From Epiperipatus broadwayi (lineage: Eukaryota; Onychophora; Udeonychophora; Euonychophora; Peripatidae), in assembly GCA_028023455.1 (NCBI GenBank), contig JAQFVV010000563.1, positions 126,001 through 190,000 on the forward strand: a stretch of DNA of 64,000 nucleotides, in the 5' to 3' direction. Made by a program: the position numbers and the translations under genes. Shown here piece by piece: positions 37,865 through 50,884 of the stretch (position 1 is its first letter; every line of letters begins with the position of its first letter). The notes under the pieces were generated by a model that saw only the letters and a program-made list of their open reading frames with translations, searched no databases and was not told the DNA's origin.

Positions 37865-39635
37865 TAAGGAATATTAATTCCAAAAATGTGGAGATAAATA
37901 GTAGTTAATAAATATCAGTATAACCTAAATGCATTTTCAGTACTGAGCATTCTTATCAAAGGCAATAAATATAAAATTTTAACAATCAATTACACTTGTC
38001 AAACTCCAACTTGGAAGTTGTGAAATCACCAGTCTAATAGCGCCCATTCCAAACAGTTCTTAAGTGATCATTATTAGACCTTCTATTCATTACAAAGTTA
38101 TCATTAGAAATAAACAAAGCTCTATTATTTGCCAGTTCTCACCATTGTATTCAATACAGATCATTTAATTTCACGACCATTAAAGATGTGCCCAAATAAA
38201 TGCTCATGCTCCAAAAACACTGATGAAATTGAAAAATCCATCTTAGCTTTATTGTAAATATACATGCTATTTAAGATTATATCAATGTTTGCTCTGGATT
38301 TACCATAATAAACATAAAAGCAATTATGTTCTTGGCATTTAATCAAATAAACAATATAAGGATGATCCTTAAAATCAACTCTATCCTTACTACTGTTAAT
38401 TAAATGATTTGATATGATAGGTAACACAAACATACATTATATTCTTTATCACACAATTTCTTCTCATTTGAAGATATCCAAGATTTAACAACCACAATGT
38501 TATTATTTTAAACTTTATTAAATTATTAAAATGCTTAGCATGTTTTAATAAAGCATATTTATTGTAATTAACACCTATTAACTGAGACATATACTTATAA
38601 ATATTAACATTTTTATCAAATTTATACAAATTATGGTTTCAAACCTACATATGTATATCCTGGATATATACAAGATTTAGGACTGATATAGCCTCTAACT
38701 TGAATAGCCTTAATTTGCATTGGTATAAACCAATGTATGTTAATGCCTTATTAACAAATCTAGATATTTAATATTTCCATTAACCTCCTGTTCAATAAAC
38801 CATTTCAAATTTGGATCCTTATTCAATTTATCAAAAATATTTTTTATCATTTACAAAAGAGCACAAATAAAAACATCATCAACATATCTAATGTTCACAA
38901 TATCATTATAATCATTCAATAAAGGTTGTATAATTTTTCCTCAGTATAATCAACTGCCATGTTATAAATATGAACTGAAATACCCATTGGCCACAACTGC
39001 TCCATTTTAAAAATTGAACATTGAGAGAAGCAATAATATCCTAACTAATCCAATGGAGAACATGCATAATAAATTTAATCTTTTGCACCTCAAAATTCTT
39101 TTTAATAAACAAATCATTAATAGCCTTCTTTAAAAACACAGGATCCATCAAACCATACAACTTATTAATGTCAAAAAAAAAAAAACATTCTATAGCTATC
39201 ACTTGCTTGAAGAGAAATCAAAATACTAACACATTCAAAAGATGATTTAATCACAAATTTTGCAAAACTCAATTCATCCTGTAACCATTTAAACACTAGT
39301 TTTATAACTTTTTCATAATATGAACCTCCAAACTCAATCATTAGTCTTAAATAATAATTTTTATGCAATTTAATATTAGCAAACATATGTGGAGATATTG
39401 TGACAGATGGATATACCTTTAAATAAATATCTCTTTTAAAAGTCTTATTTTCATAAAACATTTATTACAAATTGATTTCCCAATGATTTAACTTAACAAT
39501 TTGTTCATTTAATTTTCTATAATATAAATCCTGATCCAAAAGTACAAATCTATTGCCTTTATATTCTTTTTAGGCAAGAAACACTTTCCTGTTTTAGCAT
39601 CTTTCTAACATTCTGTATGGAACAATTCCATGAAT
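37865..39635 (-). pseudogene. PLE (RT + GIY-YIG) remnant, minus copy
   Basis: On the minus strand, in order: a GNRFVLLDQD-like N-terminal RT segment (near 39540); RDIYLKVYPSVTISPHMFAN and the RT fingers (39461-39171); DINKLYGLMDPVFLKKAIND, with the motif A Asp (near 39165); IRYVDDVFICALL, an intact YVDD box (near 38865-38900); then the linker and a GIY-YIG segment (YIVYLIKC...FYVYYGKSRANI, 38433-38161). Many stops and frameshifts. The 3' UTR (about 37865-38000) is repeated in inverse at 40460-40600, the end of the + strand copy. Confidence 0.75.
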
Positions 39636-40600
39636 TATAATTTGTATAAATAAAGAAGATAATATTCATAAGTATATATCTGAGTTAATAGGTATTAATT
39701 ACAATAAATATGCTTTATTTAGCATGTTAAGCATTTTAATGATAAAGTAAATTTAATAGCAATCAAATTATGCATTTTAAACCTAGGATGATCCCCTTCC
39801 CTATATACGTACACCATCATGGATTACAAGATAAAAAAGATTTAAAACCAGCCATTTTACAAGTAAATGATACATTAGAATTTGGATATGTATAACCACT
39901 TATAGAAATATGTTTGGCTAATATCTTATATAAAAATATCTCATCCAAATACAATATTTAAAGATCAAAATATTTAATAGAACAAAATCATTTTCTATTG
40001 TCTATGATAAACTTTATTTATTCTGCATATTTTCGAACACCTTCTACTATGTTAAGTCATTTAATTAACGATAGTAAAGACAGAATTGATCCTATGAAAT
40101 GTCTTTGTAATGTTTATTTGATTAATTGACAAAAATGTAATTATGGCAAATCCAGAGCAAACAGTAATATAAGATTTAAGCAGCATGTGTATTGTTACAA
40201 TAAAGTTGAGTTGGATTCTTCAATGTCAACCATGTTTTTGGATCATGAGAAATTATTTGATCATGTTTTTAACCCCAGAGAAATTAAAATGGTTTAAAAT
40301 GAATGCAATGATAGGAAATATAAAATTAAAAAGGTTTGGTTTATTTCTAATACTAATTTTGTAATGAATAGAAAATCTAATAGTTTTCAGTTGAGTACTG
40401 TTTTGAATATGCGCAATTAGATTGGTGACTCCGTAACTTCCAATTTGATGTTTGACATGTATAATGGTTTTATTAATTTTTTAAATTTTATATTTACTGC
40501 CTTTGACAAGGATACACAATACCAAAAATGCATTTAGATTATATGGATATTTATTATCACTATTTATTTATCTCCACATTTTTGGAATTACAATTCTTTG
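39636..40600 (+). pseudogene. PLE linker + GIY-YIG remnant, plus copy
   Basis: Starts within the RT-nuclease linker (HKYISELIGINYNKYALF, matching 38629-38540 of the minus copy). It continues LSHLINDSKDRIDPMKCLCN, then a YGKSRANSNIRFKQHVYCYN nuclease stretch and STMFLDHEKLFDHVFNPREI, and runs into the shared 3' UTR. It is joined head to head with the minus copy at about 39635. Several in-frame stops. Confidence 0.75.
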
Positions 40601-42704
40601 TGGTTGTGTTTTTTTTTTGTGTGTGACAGTTGTTTTTTTTTTTACAAATTAATTATATTGTATCAATAAAAGTAACAAATATTTTCTTATTATTAATTGT
40701 AAAACAAAGAGTTTACTTCTTTTAAAGGAGAGATGATTTTTATTCATGTTTTATTCATGTGGTATTTCAAATTATATTACAAATACTTATTATTGTCATT
40801 TATCCTGTTATGAATTGCTTTTTAATAGTTTTCTATTTATTTTGGATAAATACATGTGTGCATTTAATTTATTAGGCATTCATTATTTATTATTTTTATT
40901 TAAGACACATACTACCATAATATTTGTCCATGAATCCAAATTAAAATAAAAAGAGAATTACATATCATGAAATTTTCCAGTCATGCCTAGATTATTTATT
41001 TGAAAATTTTTTAAAGCAAAATAAAATTCTGTGATACAATGGAGTGGCACTAATTATTGAAGTTGCTAGTTGTGATATAATTTGTATAACACTTGAACAA
41101 CCAATATTTGAATTTTATGGCAAACAATTCTAAATGAACATTAACATTTAAACATTGTTTTTATTCACAGATCAAATTACGAAACTCAAATTACACAAAA
41201 TGGCAATACTTGTTCACATTTTATTTGTCAAGAAAAAGTGATTCTTACAATTATGTTTTTTTTTATTGTTTTTCATCACTTGAAACACATTTTTATTTAA
41301 TAAATATAAAATATATTTCTTTTTTATAGCTATACTTATGTTTTAAAAAAAAATGAAGAAAAAAATTCATTATTGTAAGTTAACATAAAAAAGCTTTGTT
41401 TTTCTTTTATTAACGTAAATAAATTTATAGCTTTTAATATTTGTTCATTTTTTTAGTTATGTTTAAAATTAATTTCAATAATAATATTGTTAAAATAAGT
41501 TTTATTTTCCAAAATTTTTATTTAAATTGAAATCTCATGTGTAAAAAATTAAGTTTTGTGAAGTTACCTAAGATTTAATTATGCTAATTGGCAATGGAAG
41601 TGTTAATAAAGATATTTAGAATTCAACAAATTGAACTTGTTTGCTAGAAATATAAATTTACAAATAAAAAACATTCTAAAAATCATATTTAAATCTTAAA
41701 AATATTGAAAAATAATAATAAACAAATATGTAGTGAGAACAAATAACTTTTTCATCATCTGACAGTAGGCAAGAAAACGGCCAAGCAAGCAACTCCAGAA
41801 AATCAATGAAATCTTCTTTGACTGAAATTTATTTTTGAAATGGGAATGTAAAATTATGCTAAAAATTTAATATTGCATTTATAGTTTTTTAGAATATCTC
41901 AAAAGATTCTAACACAGTGCCATAAAAATATAACTGATCAGTTTCAGAAGGCAAAGTCATTTGTACCAGCCATTGTTTTCCTTGTTACTGTTTTGCTAGA
42001 ATCTGTTTACTTTTATCTTTACACATAAAACATATATGTATAAAATAAAAGTGTAATCATATATATTTTTGTTTTTTTACTAATTATTATACAATTATTA
42101 TGTTTAAATAATCATAAATCTTTAAAAAACTATACAAAAAATAAAACTTTCCGCTATTCCAAAAATCTCAAAATAACCTCACAAATGGTCTCAAAATTGG
42201 ATTACTAAAAACTAAATCAAACATGTGAAGTCTTGACTAAATTACTTTGATTTTGCTGTCAATTGAAAAGTACTGACCTCTTAAGATTTTTTTTATAATT
42301 AATGCATCAATATTGTTAATTTTGTATACTAGCATTAAGCACAAAAATTGGAAAAATAACATTAAAGGTTGTGCAGAAGAATGAAAGACTACCAGTGTCA
42401 TTGTGAAAGCAATCATTTGCAATTCCAAACAATACATCATAGATCTTGAAATTTACAGTTGCTTACATCTTTAAAAATACAGCCTTTCCCATTCAAAATG
42501 AAGTTTATTTTTTCTCTTCAAACTACAATAAATATATTAAACTTTTACTATAAGTAAAAAGTTAAATGTCCTTCAGTTATTATGCTAATTGTAAACTGAA
42601 AAAAAAAAAATTCTTTAAAAAAAGTCATTTTCCTCATTTTAAAATTAGTAATAAGTAATAATTTACTAAGGCTGTAACCTTAGAAATAAGCGTCTGAAAA
42701 ATAC
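40601..42704. other. AT-rich spacer, nothing recognised
   Basis: Poly-T runs at 40610-40642 and repeated ATAATAAT-like stretches. Open frames are short and AT-driven. Confidence 0.55.
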
Positions 42705-42910
42705 GAAGGTAGGGACCTCTATAGGTCTTAAAAACACAAGCTTACGCTATGAAGAAAAGAGAGAATCCTTCTTTACTTCAACCTACTTTTATATATAAAT
42801 AGGTGAAGCTGAAGTGTTTTGATCTAAGAGTGTGAAGCTATTCAATACTTCACTAATTAAGTCCACAATTCTTATAATACATTAATACTCGCGAAATCTT
42901 ACGATTTACT
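42705..42910 (+). repeat. Dispersed repeat (family C, copy 2)
   Basis: Matches 19910-20085 in order and orientation: AGGGACCTC, TATATAAATAGGTGAAGCTG, GTGTGAAGC, ATTAAGTCCAC and CGCGAAATCTTA. This copy retains more CpG, so it may be younger. Confidence 0.5.
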
Positions 42911-45869
42911 ACGAGTCAATGAAAATATTTGTTAATTCTATTATTATAGTAAATTCAATTTGCCACTCATACTACCAATATTCAAGTTGGTATAGATTTT
43001 TATTTTTTTTTATTTTGCAATTTTTTAAGACAAAAATATACTTTTAGTTTCTTATGGATTATTTTTATCATTGTTTTTTTGTCTCAAACCACCATCAAAA
43101 AATTTAAGGCAAATCACATACTATAATAGTATCACAATTTTTTAGATATATATTGTAAAGAACATCAGGCACATTAATATCGAACACCAGAAGATACCAT
43201 TACACGTATAGTCTAGAATATGAGAGTTTATGGTGAAAATACAATTTATAAATGCCTACCACAGCTGTGCTATCACTCAGAGACATTTAAAATGGCCTCT
43301 AGTGGGCAGAGTTCTCTTGAAATATCAACTGTCAGAGCTGACAATAATAAACAAAATGCTACAGCACATTTAACAATAATAAAATGTTTATTTACAGCAC
43401 AATATAATATAGTTCCATCGTAATAGAGTTCAAATACAAATGCACTTGAATGATAATTGTCCCTTCTGCAAGTTAATATACAGTGCCTTTGATATATGGT
43501 AGCTTTAAATATTACTAATCACAAAACTTTTCATTTAACACTGTATCATCTCTAATGATTAATAATTGCTCTATGATTTATATTATTCTATTACACATAC
43601 TTTCTAAATTAAGATGTACACACATTTTTTTTCTTCTGAATTAAAAGAACAATCAATAACCAACAGTTAAAATTCACTATAAAGTTCACACATGCAGGCC
43701 ATTATAAAATTAAAACAATACATTGTGCATTTTGATTCTACACCACTTGAAAAGCAAATGACAATAAATAGCATCTCACTCAGAGGTCAAAGCAAAAATA
43801 TAATTTCTCTGAACTCAAAGCAAAATGAAAATTATCCGTGACTACCTCAAGTGGGAATAATATATATATATATATCATTGGGGGGGGGGGGTCAATATAT
43901 ATAAAATCAAGTGTGGTGGATAATTATCTAAGGATCCTATTTGAAAATGCTTGTATATATCCTTAACTTCAGACATGTGAATCAAGCAAAGTAAACAGAT
44001 AAACAGTCTACAAACTCTCTCAAACACACAAACAAAAATGCATTAATTAATAACTTCTAGATAATAGATAACAATAAATAAAAACATGATTGTATATAAC
44101 TCTAGTATTTACTACTCATAAAATGTAAAACTCATTTAGAATACACAGACATTATCTGTTTTTATTTAATATATATATACATTCTTGTTAAAACCAAAAT
44201 AACCGATGATTGATAGTTATATATGTATGGGATAGATGATAAAATTTTAAAACGTCATATATCAAAGACAGACATATATACACACAAAAAAATGTGATCC
44301 TTTGTTAATTTTTTTTATAAAAAGTTATGTTTTTCTTTCTTCTCTAGTTTTTTTTTTTTAATAACGAAATAAAAAATTACTTTTTAAAAAAAGAAAGAAA
44401 GAAAGAAAGTTGTATCAATAAATAAAAAATATACGAAGAAGTTTAAAAAAATTATCTTTGCATTCAGAATATTTTTAGCTTGATTCAGTCTTAATGGCTT
44501 CCTGCTACTTTAGTCGCATTCTATAGGTCACAAACCATTAAATTCACCTAAACATGAACAAATAGTTAATGACGTTTTAGTTTAGCATTTAAACAATATA
44601 GCATTTAATTACTGCCAAAGTAAATCACTCTGGGATTTAATTGCCTTATTAGTAATTTAAATTATTTCAATATAACTTTTCTTTTTTAACGTATCAATCT
44701 TTTCATTTTTTTGTTAACGCGAATTCATAATCAAACGACTACCATAAAAATACTTACAATTGATCAATTGTCTTTCACTGAAAATATTACAAGACACATT
44801 TTTTTTATTTTTGGAAAAATGTGTTATAAAAAATAAAATAGAAATCAATTATGCTTGGCAATTTTCTTTCCTTTTAAAACTTTTAAAAAAAAAAAAAAAT
44901 CACCAATTAAAAGACTTATCTTCCTAAACACTGAAGTTTGTTGAATCTTCGGAAGCTTTCTTTATACTTCTGAATATTCATATACAAGTAAAACTCAATC
45001 AATATCTGATGGTTGACGGAAGTGAAAAAGATCTAACTATCTGCAAATCTCCTGAAGTAATCAAATAGAAAATTACTGAAAGGGTTAAATTCAGAAATAT
45101 TAATTAAATGTAGCCAACTACAATTAATGTATATATTCATTTATTTTAGATAACAAATACTGCTGTTAAAATTAACTCTTCAATGAAGCAATCAATGCTC
45201 AAGCTAGAAAATACAGAACTAATTATTCAGGCATCGGGGGGGGGGGTGATCAAAGAGATTAGCACTGATAAATATGTGATTTCACAATTCTTTTGTACAA
45301 TGAATATAAGATAGAAAACTTGTATATATATATAAAATAAGGAGAAGAATTCTAATCTTCGTGCAAGTCCAAAAGCCAGTTAAAAAACATTATCAATCTT
45401 TATAATGGTTTTGTTTCATTTCCAAGTTAATAATTATCTTTGTTTCCAACTATATCATGTAAGAAAGCAGTGTTATTTAGACTTGAATATATTTTGATTA
45501 GCCATATTCATCTTGCTTTTGGATCTACCAGCCAAATATCTAACAATCATGTGCATAATGTAGTTAAGATGCTTTTCTACAAACATATAACCTTGATAAC
45601 AATCATGCATTCTTTTGTTTTGTTTTTTACTTTTAACATTGATTTAGAAGTTTTAAAAAATATTTTATCATCCAATAGGTGTTTACAAATATATATATAT
45701 TGAAACATATTTTGGCTCTCATATCTGTTTCACCTTTTTCTTCCCCTACAGCTCCATCTATGCCAGATTCAAACCTCTCTCAATGCATGTATATTGACAT
45801 TAACACAGTTATATATATACCACCACACATAGGTATGTAGATAAATGACTGTACTATTATAAGTTTATA
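42911..45869. other. AT-rich spacer with homopolymers
   Basis: Poly-G runs at 43880-43891 and 45236-45246, AT run at 43859-43875, (GAAA)n at 44388-44409 and poly-A at 44886-44899. No coding domain recognised. Confidence 0.55.
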
Positions 45870-46700
45870 TATACTATAACGATCGAAATGCAAGTGAAGA
45901 TCGAATCTAACTGCAAACTACAATATCTGCTCTACAAGGCGCCATCTAGGCATTTAAACCTAGAAAAATTTATAGAGTAGGCAGATACGCGCTGTTAAGA
46001 TTCCACTTTATTTAAATATTCAGATCGTTAGCCCTAGTCACTAGCTCAGTGGAGATGCAGACATAAAAATCTATATCTTAATTTATATCTTAAATATAAA
46101 TAAATAAAAGCCACTGCCAGAAATTAACACATAAAAATATTTATTTATGCACATATAAAATAACATTTAAATTTTGAGGAATAAATTCAACATTTTAAAT
46201 TTTTCTATTAATCTTTAGTTTTACATTTAAGTAAATTACAACCATGGGTTTAATATTTTATTTAGTGAGTCGAGTATGAATAGACTACATAGATCTGCAT
46301 TTGAAAAGAAAATATTCTTCCCTGATTTAACCTTAGGCAACAAATTTCGCAATCAAACTGGCGCCAATCCATCTGATACATTTGTGTATTCAATGTAGCA
46401 TGAAAATACGACAACACAAAATACTATACTGTCAGGAATGTACATCTGATCAGTAAGTAGAATTAGAGAAGACATTGTCTCTCCACCAACAGGAATGTCA
46501 CATCTGTTGGCGAGTAGAACAATAAACATAAAACTCCATAGAAATGGACTGCGGTCCTTTGCCGTCTTACAAACCCATCCATAGGCAAACAGAAGGTGTG
46601 TGGCGTATATATATAATCCTGCCCATAGCGGATCTCATACTACATCTACAATTACACAAATATATCCAATCCATTGAACCAATTCAACTACGAAATGAAT
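45870..46700 (-). mobile_element. Candidate LTR with primer-binding-like site (minus sense)
   Basis: On the minus strand TGGCGCCTTGTAGAGC starts at about 45945. It is preceded, at higher coordinates, by a relatively CpG-rich block. TGGCGCC directly after an LTR is the usual gypsy primer-binding layout. The block includes a ~55-bp tandem duplication (CAGGAATGT...CATCTG...AGTAGAA at 46434 and 46489). The LTR start, polypurine tract and any pol gene were not found, so this may be a solo LTR or a chance match. Confidence 0.3.
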
Positions 46701-48769
46701 AACCTAAGATTTCCCTCCCTTAATATAACTTTACAAAACTATATAGTCATTCACGCCCGACTTAAATTTAACACTTAAATACGTTCGCACAGATTATTTT
46801 TATACAATTTGTTTTATAATGTCGAGCATAGATCGGCTTCATAGATTCTACAGTCAAAAACATTCCAAATTAAACACAACTGATCAAAATACAAAGTCAA
46901 TCGATAATGTCAATTGCTGAGGGAATACAGGAGACCCTTTGGTGTTCATCATAAGACACCGCAGTGATATCGTTGACTTATATATTCTAATCAACTGTGA
47001 AAACCACAACATAATCAACCGCTAACGAATCTATGCAACGTCTATACCCAATTTAAATGTAATGCATTTAATAATTTCTACAATAAATATTACTACAAAT
47101 AAAAATAATAAAATGGAAATGATTTTAGCAAAACTTAACTATATAAATTTAAACAATCAATTATTAATTTGAAAATCAAATAAGAGTTCATTTTAAAATT
47201 TAAATTAGCTGAATCTTTAAAAAAAACAATGACAGAAGTTCTTAATTACTTTTTTTTGTTGTTGTTAATTTGTAAAGTTCATAGCTCACAGTAGAAGAGT
47301 CCAGGTTTCTGCTTTTAATTCCCGTGATGCCTCCATTGGAAGATAATGTTCTGGAGATGGCAATAGCTGGTTCAAGGTATCACAGTCTTTTCATTTTTTT
47401 TTTTAAATAGAGAGTGTGGTATGTGCGTCCTACCACATCTCTCAAACACAAAACGCTGGAACTGTCCAAAAAAACTGTATTTCTCTTTTTATATTATTGA
47501 CACGGATTCAATCAACAAAACGTCACTAATCCATCACTTTCGTTAGGGTCCGAGCCAAGGCTTAGTGCTTCCATTGGTCAAGCTAATTTCTCTTTATTTT
47601 CTTATCTATCTTTCATCAGATCATTTTAATTATACAAGAGCCCAAGGCTAGCTTGCTTTTCAAACAATTTATAAACAATCATTTCCATTTACAGATTACA
47701 AGAATTAATTAATACCTGTTTTTATTTTTAAATCTTGTACTTTTTTTATAAAAAAGTACGTTCAAATACTTATTTATTTGTTGTTTTTTTTTTTAAATAT
47801 TTTTAAAGTTTGGCATCTGTGCGAATGTATATACGTTTAACAAACATTTTAATTTTAGCGTTTAGTTTTTTACTTTTATTTGCGAACTTTTAAGTTTTTA
47901 TTTTAAATTAATGTAACGACATATTTATATATTGTTACAATACATATATCAGAAATCGCATGTATATGTGTGAACTTCAAGTATCACCATGATACATATG
48001 TAATGAAATGTTATTTAAAAAGTTTCTAATAATTCCTAATTTTAAATTAAAATACGCACACCTATGTCAATATAGTATGTGAACGAAATCTTAAATCTTA
48101 TTTTTGCAATATTTCTCTGAAATGAATTTTGTAGTAAACAAAATCCATTGAGCGGAAACTATTGCCAAGTCTTTGGAGAATAAATTAAAAGTATCTGGTT
48201 TAAAATGTGAACAAAAGTTTAAATCAATTTTGTAAATTAAAATATAAGATAGTAAACAAATGCTATTGGATTTTCCAGTTATAAATCATCTTGTTGACAA
48301 AACATTGTAGGATTTGAAAATCATATAAATACCCTATAATTTTATACTCTTGATTCTTACTCTGTAAATTTTAAAAAGAATTGCTACCAGAATCCATGCT
48401 TGTTTGTATTTTGAAATAGCAGAGTAGGAGGCCATAGATTTGCCATTTTCCTGTAGGAAGATGATGATCTAGAACCCCATCCTAAGTATTGCAATGGCAT
48501 GTAACCACAATCACAGAGATGGAAGACATCCAGCAACAGCCTGCTATAAAAAGAAGACATCTTAAATCAGTCTACTTGTTCAGAGAATAGTGTCACTATA
48601 CCTATCATCTGATGTGCCTGATGTATCAGCTCCCATAAAATAGATATTAATATTTCTTCAAAAACCACAGAGCTCTTAATTGATCTTTAAATCTATAATC
48701 TTTAATATTAAGCTAGCTTATATAATACAAATTGAACATTTACTCTTAAAAAATGAACATTAAAAAGAA
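46701..48769. other. Unassigned spacer; short hairpin at 47410-47443
   Basis: GAGAGTGTGGTA (47411-47422) can pair with TACCACATCTCTC (47431-47443) with one bulge. 47280-47600 is less AT-rich than its neighbours but has no recognised coding content. Nothing else was recognised. Confidence 0.4.
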
Positions 48770-50430
48770 TTGAACATCTAGAGTTTTGGAAAATGATACA
48801 GAAAAAAATTAAATGATAAAGACATACCAGATGATTGGAAGAGTGCAATTACAATATTGATAATTTAAAAAGGTGATAAAGAAATTTTTTTTATCAAAAT
48901 TGTTGCAACTCATCTATAGGCTTTAGATTTTAATCATCCAAAAAAATAAGCTGAGTTCAAAAATGAGTTTACCACAATAAATCACATCCAAGTATAAAGA
49001 GCTATGAATATGAGATGTGATTATTCTTTCAATTTGTAAATTATGAAAGGGAACTTGATTCTAAAAGCATTTCTACATTGATTAAAGCATTGGATTATCA
49101 AGATATAGATGTAGGACATATTTCTTATTCTGAGGAATATTTATCAGAAAGCAATAGCAATGATTAGATTACATAATGATAATAAAATTATCATTGAAAA
49201 CAATATAAATTAATGTGAGTGTACAACAGGATGATTCCATATCTTCTCATTTTTTTACAAAAATAGTAAAACCAAAATATTTCTTCTTGTTTAACAGAGA
49301 CAATTTAAAGTAATACTATATAATTTCAAATAATATCCAACCACTTTCAACATTTATCAAGGCAAACTATACTATAGAACATACTCAATAAAATATTTTA
49401 AGAAAATTAGTGTGAAGATCAAAAAAAAAAAAAAGATCAGAAAACCAGTCTGCTTAGCACTAATTGCGTATTGCAATCTTTTAATTAAATACGATTCCTA
49501 AATTTTACGTTTCCAATCATGCAGCTCATACATTAAAATATTAAACCTTTGAAGAATATAAATAAAACCAAGTACACTTTGATGTAAATAAAATGATGAA
49601 TAAACCACGTGATCATTCTTTGCTCTCTCTTATACCCATAATTATGCTATTGGACCATTCACCAATTTTATTTATATCAAAGTGTAACTGGTTAAATTTA
49701 TATTTCCCAAAAGTTTAATATTTTAATGTATGAATGGCATGATGGTTAAACATAAAATTAAGGAATCGTATTTAAATAAAAGATGATAATGTGCAGTAAA
49801 TACTAAAAGACTGAAATAACGTTCAATAAATTTTGCTAGAATATTATTAAAAATTAATAATAATGAATTACAAGAAGTTAACAATTATAAAAACTACTGT
49901 TAAATTATTGATACAGATGAAAACATAATGAGTGAAATTAATCATATAATTAAATTTAGATGAAGTGCCTTTGATATAAATAACTTCATATTAGAAGACA
50001 ATATAGCTACATGTTTGAAAGGAATGCTTTTAATAAATATGTTGTGTCTGTTCTTACTTACGGATTTGAAATTTGGACATAACAGAAGAGCAATGCAAAT
50101 ACTTCAGACTAATAAAATATGTATGTTAAAAATAACAAGAAGGAATTGAAAATCAAAGACATGGGTGAGAGAACAAGAATCAAAAAAATTAAGAGATTGA
50201 AGTGGAGTTTGTCTGGACATATTTCCAAAAGAGATGATAGTAGATGAACAGTTAAAATTTTAAAGTGGATTCCAAGAGATTTAAAAAAAAAACTACATGT
50301 AAATAGGTTGGATGAAATAAAAAAAAGTTTGCTGATGTTATGTGGAAAAAAAAGGCTAGAAAATAGAAAAACTGCATTAAAGTTGGAAAGATCTTCATCC
50401 TAAAATGGATCGATAATGAGTGAAAATTAT
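48770..50430 (+). pseudogene. RTE-like LINE, degenerate and interrupted
   Basis: Across frames the translation gives KDIPDDWKSAI, then FKKGDKE, EFKNEFTTINHIQV, a decayed middle, then YLSES-NSND and RLHNDNKIIIEN, followed by a degenerate GVRQGDSIS (49215-49240). These are ordered RT motifs of an RTE-type LINE. After an inserted fold-back element the C-terminus follows: GHISKRDDSR, VKILKWIPRDLKKKLH, NRLDEIKKSLLML and a final WIDNE-like end near 50415. ATGATGATGATACC at 50430 is the expected short-repeat tail. The catalytic box region is lost or unreadable. Confidence 0.65.
49478..49782. mobile_element. Fold-back MITE-like element inside the LINE
   Basis: Arms are inverted complements: TTAAATACGATTCCTAAATT with its mirror near 49755-49775, CATTAAAATATTAAACCTTT with the AAAGTTTAATATTTTAATG of the right arm, and CACTTTGATGTAAATAAAAT with its mirror. 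It splits the RTE-like reading frame between the GVRQGD region and the C-terminal part, so it inserted after the LINE. Confidence 0.65.
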
Positions 50431-50568
50431 GATGATGATACCAATGTAAACAATAATATGGTAATAACAACACAACTAAAAGATCATATTTTAAATATAA
50501 TAAAAGTTTGCAGGTTTTTTTTTGAGGACTCAGTAGTAAAACAAAGTAATTTTCAGTTAAAAACAAAT

Positions 50569-50830
50569 GTTACATCAAATGATCACCATTTCTTATGCTT
50601 GCTCATAACTGTTATTAAAACAGGCAAAACTCTCCATACAGTAGCGCCACTCAGGAAAAGCCAGTGTAATCAATGGATGCCAGAAGGCTTGTGCATAAAA
50701 TCCCTATCTAGTGCCTACTCGTCCAATATCCCCAGACTAGTTTCTGGCTTGTGGCCTTCATCAGTGAGGAGCCTTGGATCTGAGAGCACTGCACCTAGAT
50801 CTTAGGATTTAATGTAACCCTTCATCAGCC
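50569..50830 (+). mobile_element. Family A repeat, copy 3
   Basis: Plus-sense unit matching 21492-21725, including the 5' block ATGATCACCATTTCTTATGC and CTAGTGCCTACTCGTCCAAT. It lies directly between the RTE-like LINE and the next LINE. The open frame across it (50416-50805) is not conserved in the other copies. Confidence 0.65.
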
Positions 50831-50884
50831 ACTTTTTATCTCTACTTAACTTTAAAACTATGAGTCTTAAACATTTTTTTAAAT

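Noticed and set aside
46358-46380. TGGCGCCAATCC as a primer-binding site
   Set aside because: No LTR-like edge or repeat next to it; a TGGCGCC heptamer alone is weak evidence.
50416-50805. 129-codon plus-strand frame
   Set aside because: Runs from a LINE tail into a family A repeat; other family A copies do not keep it open.
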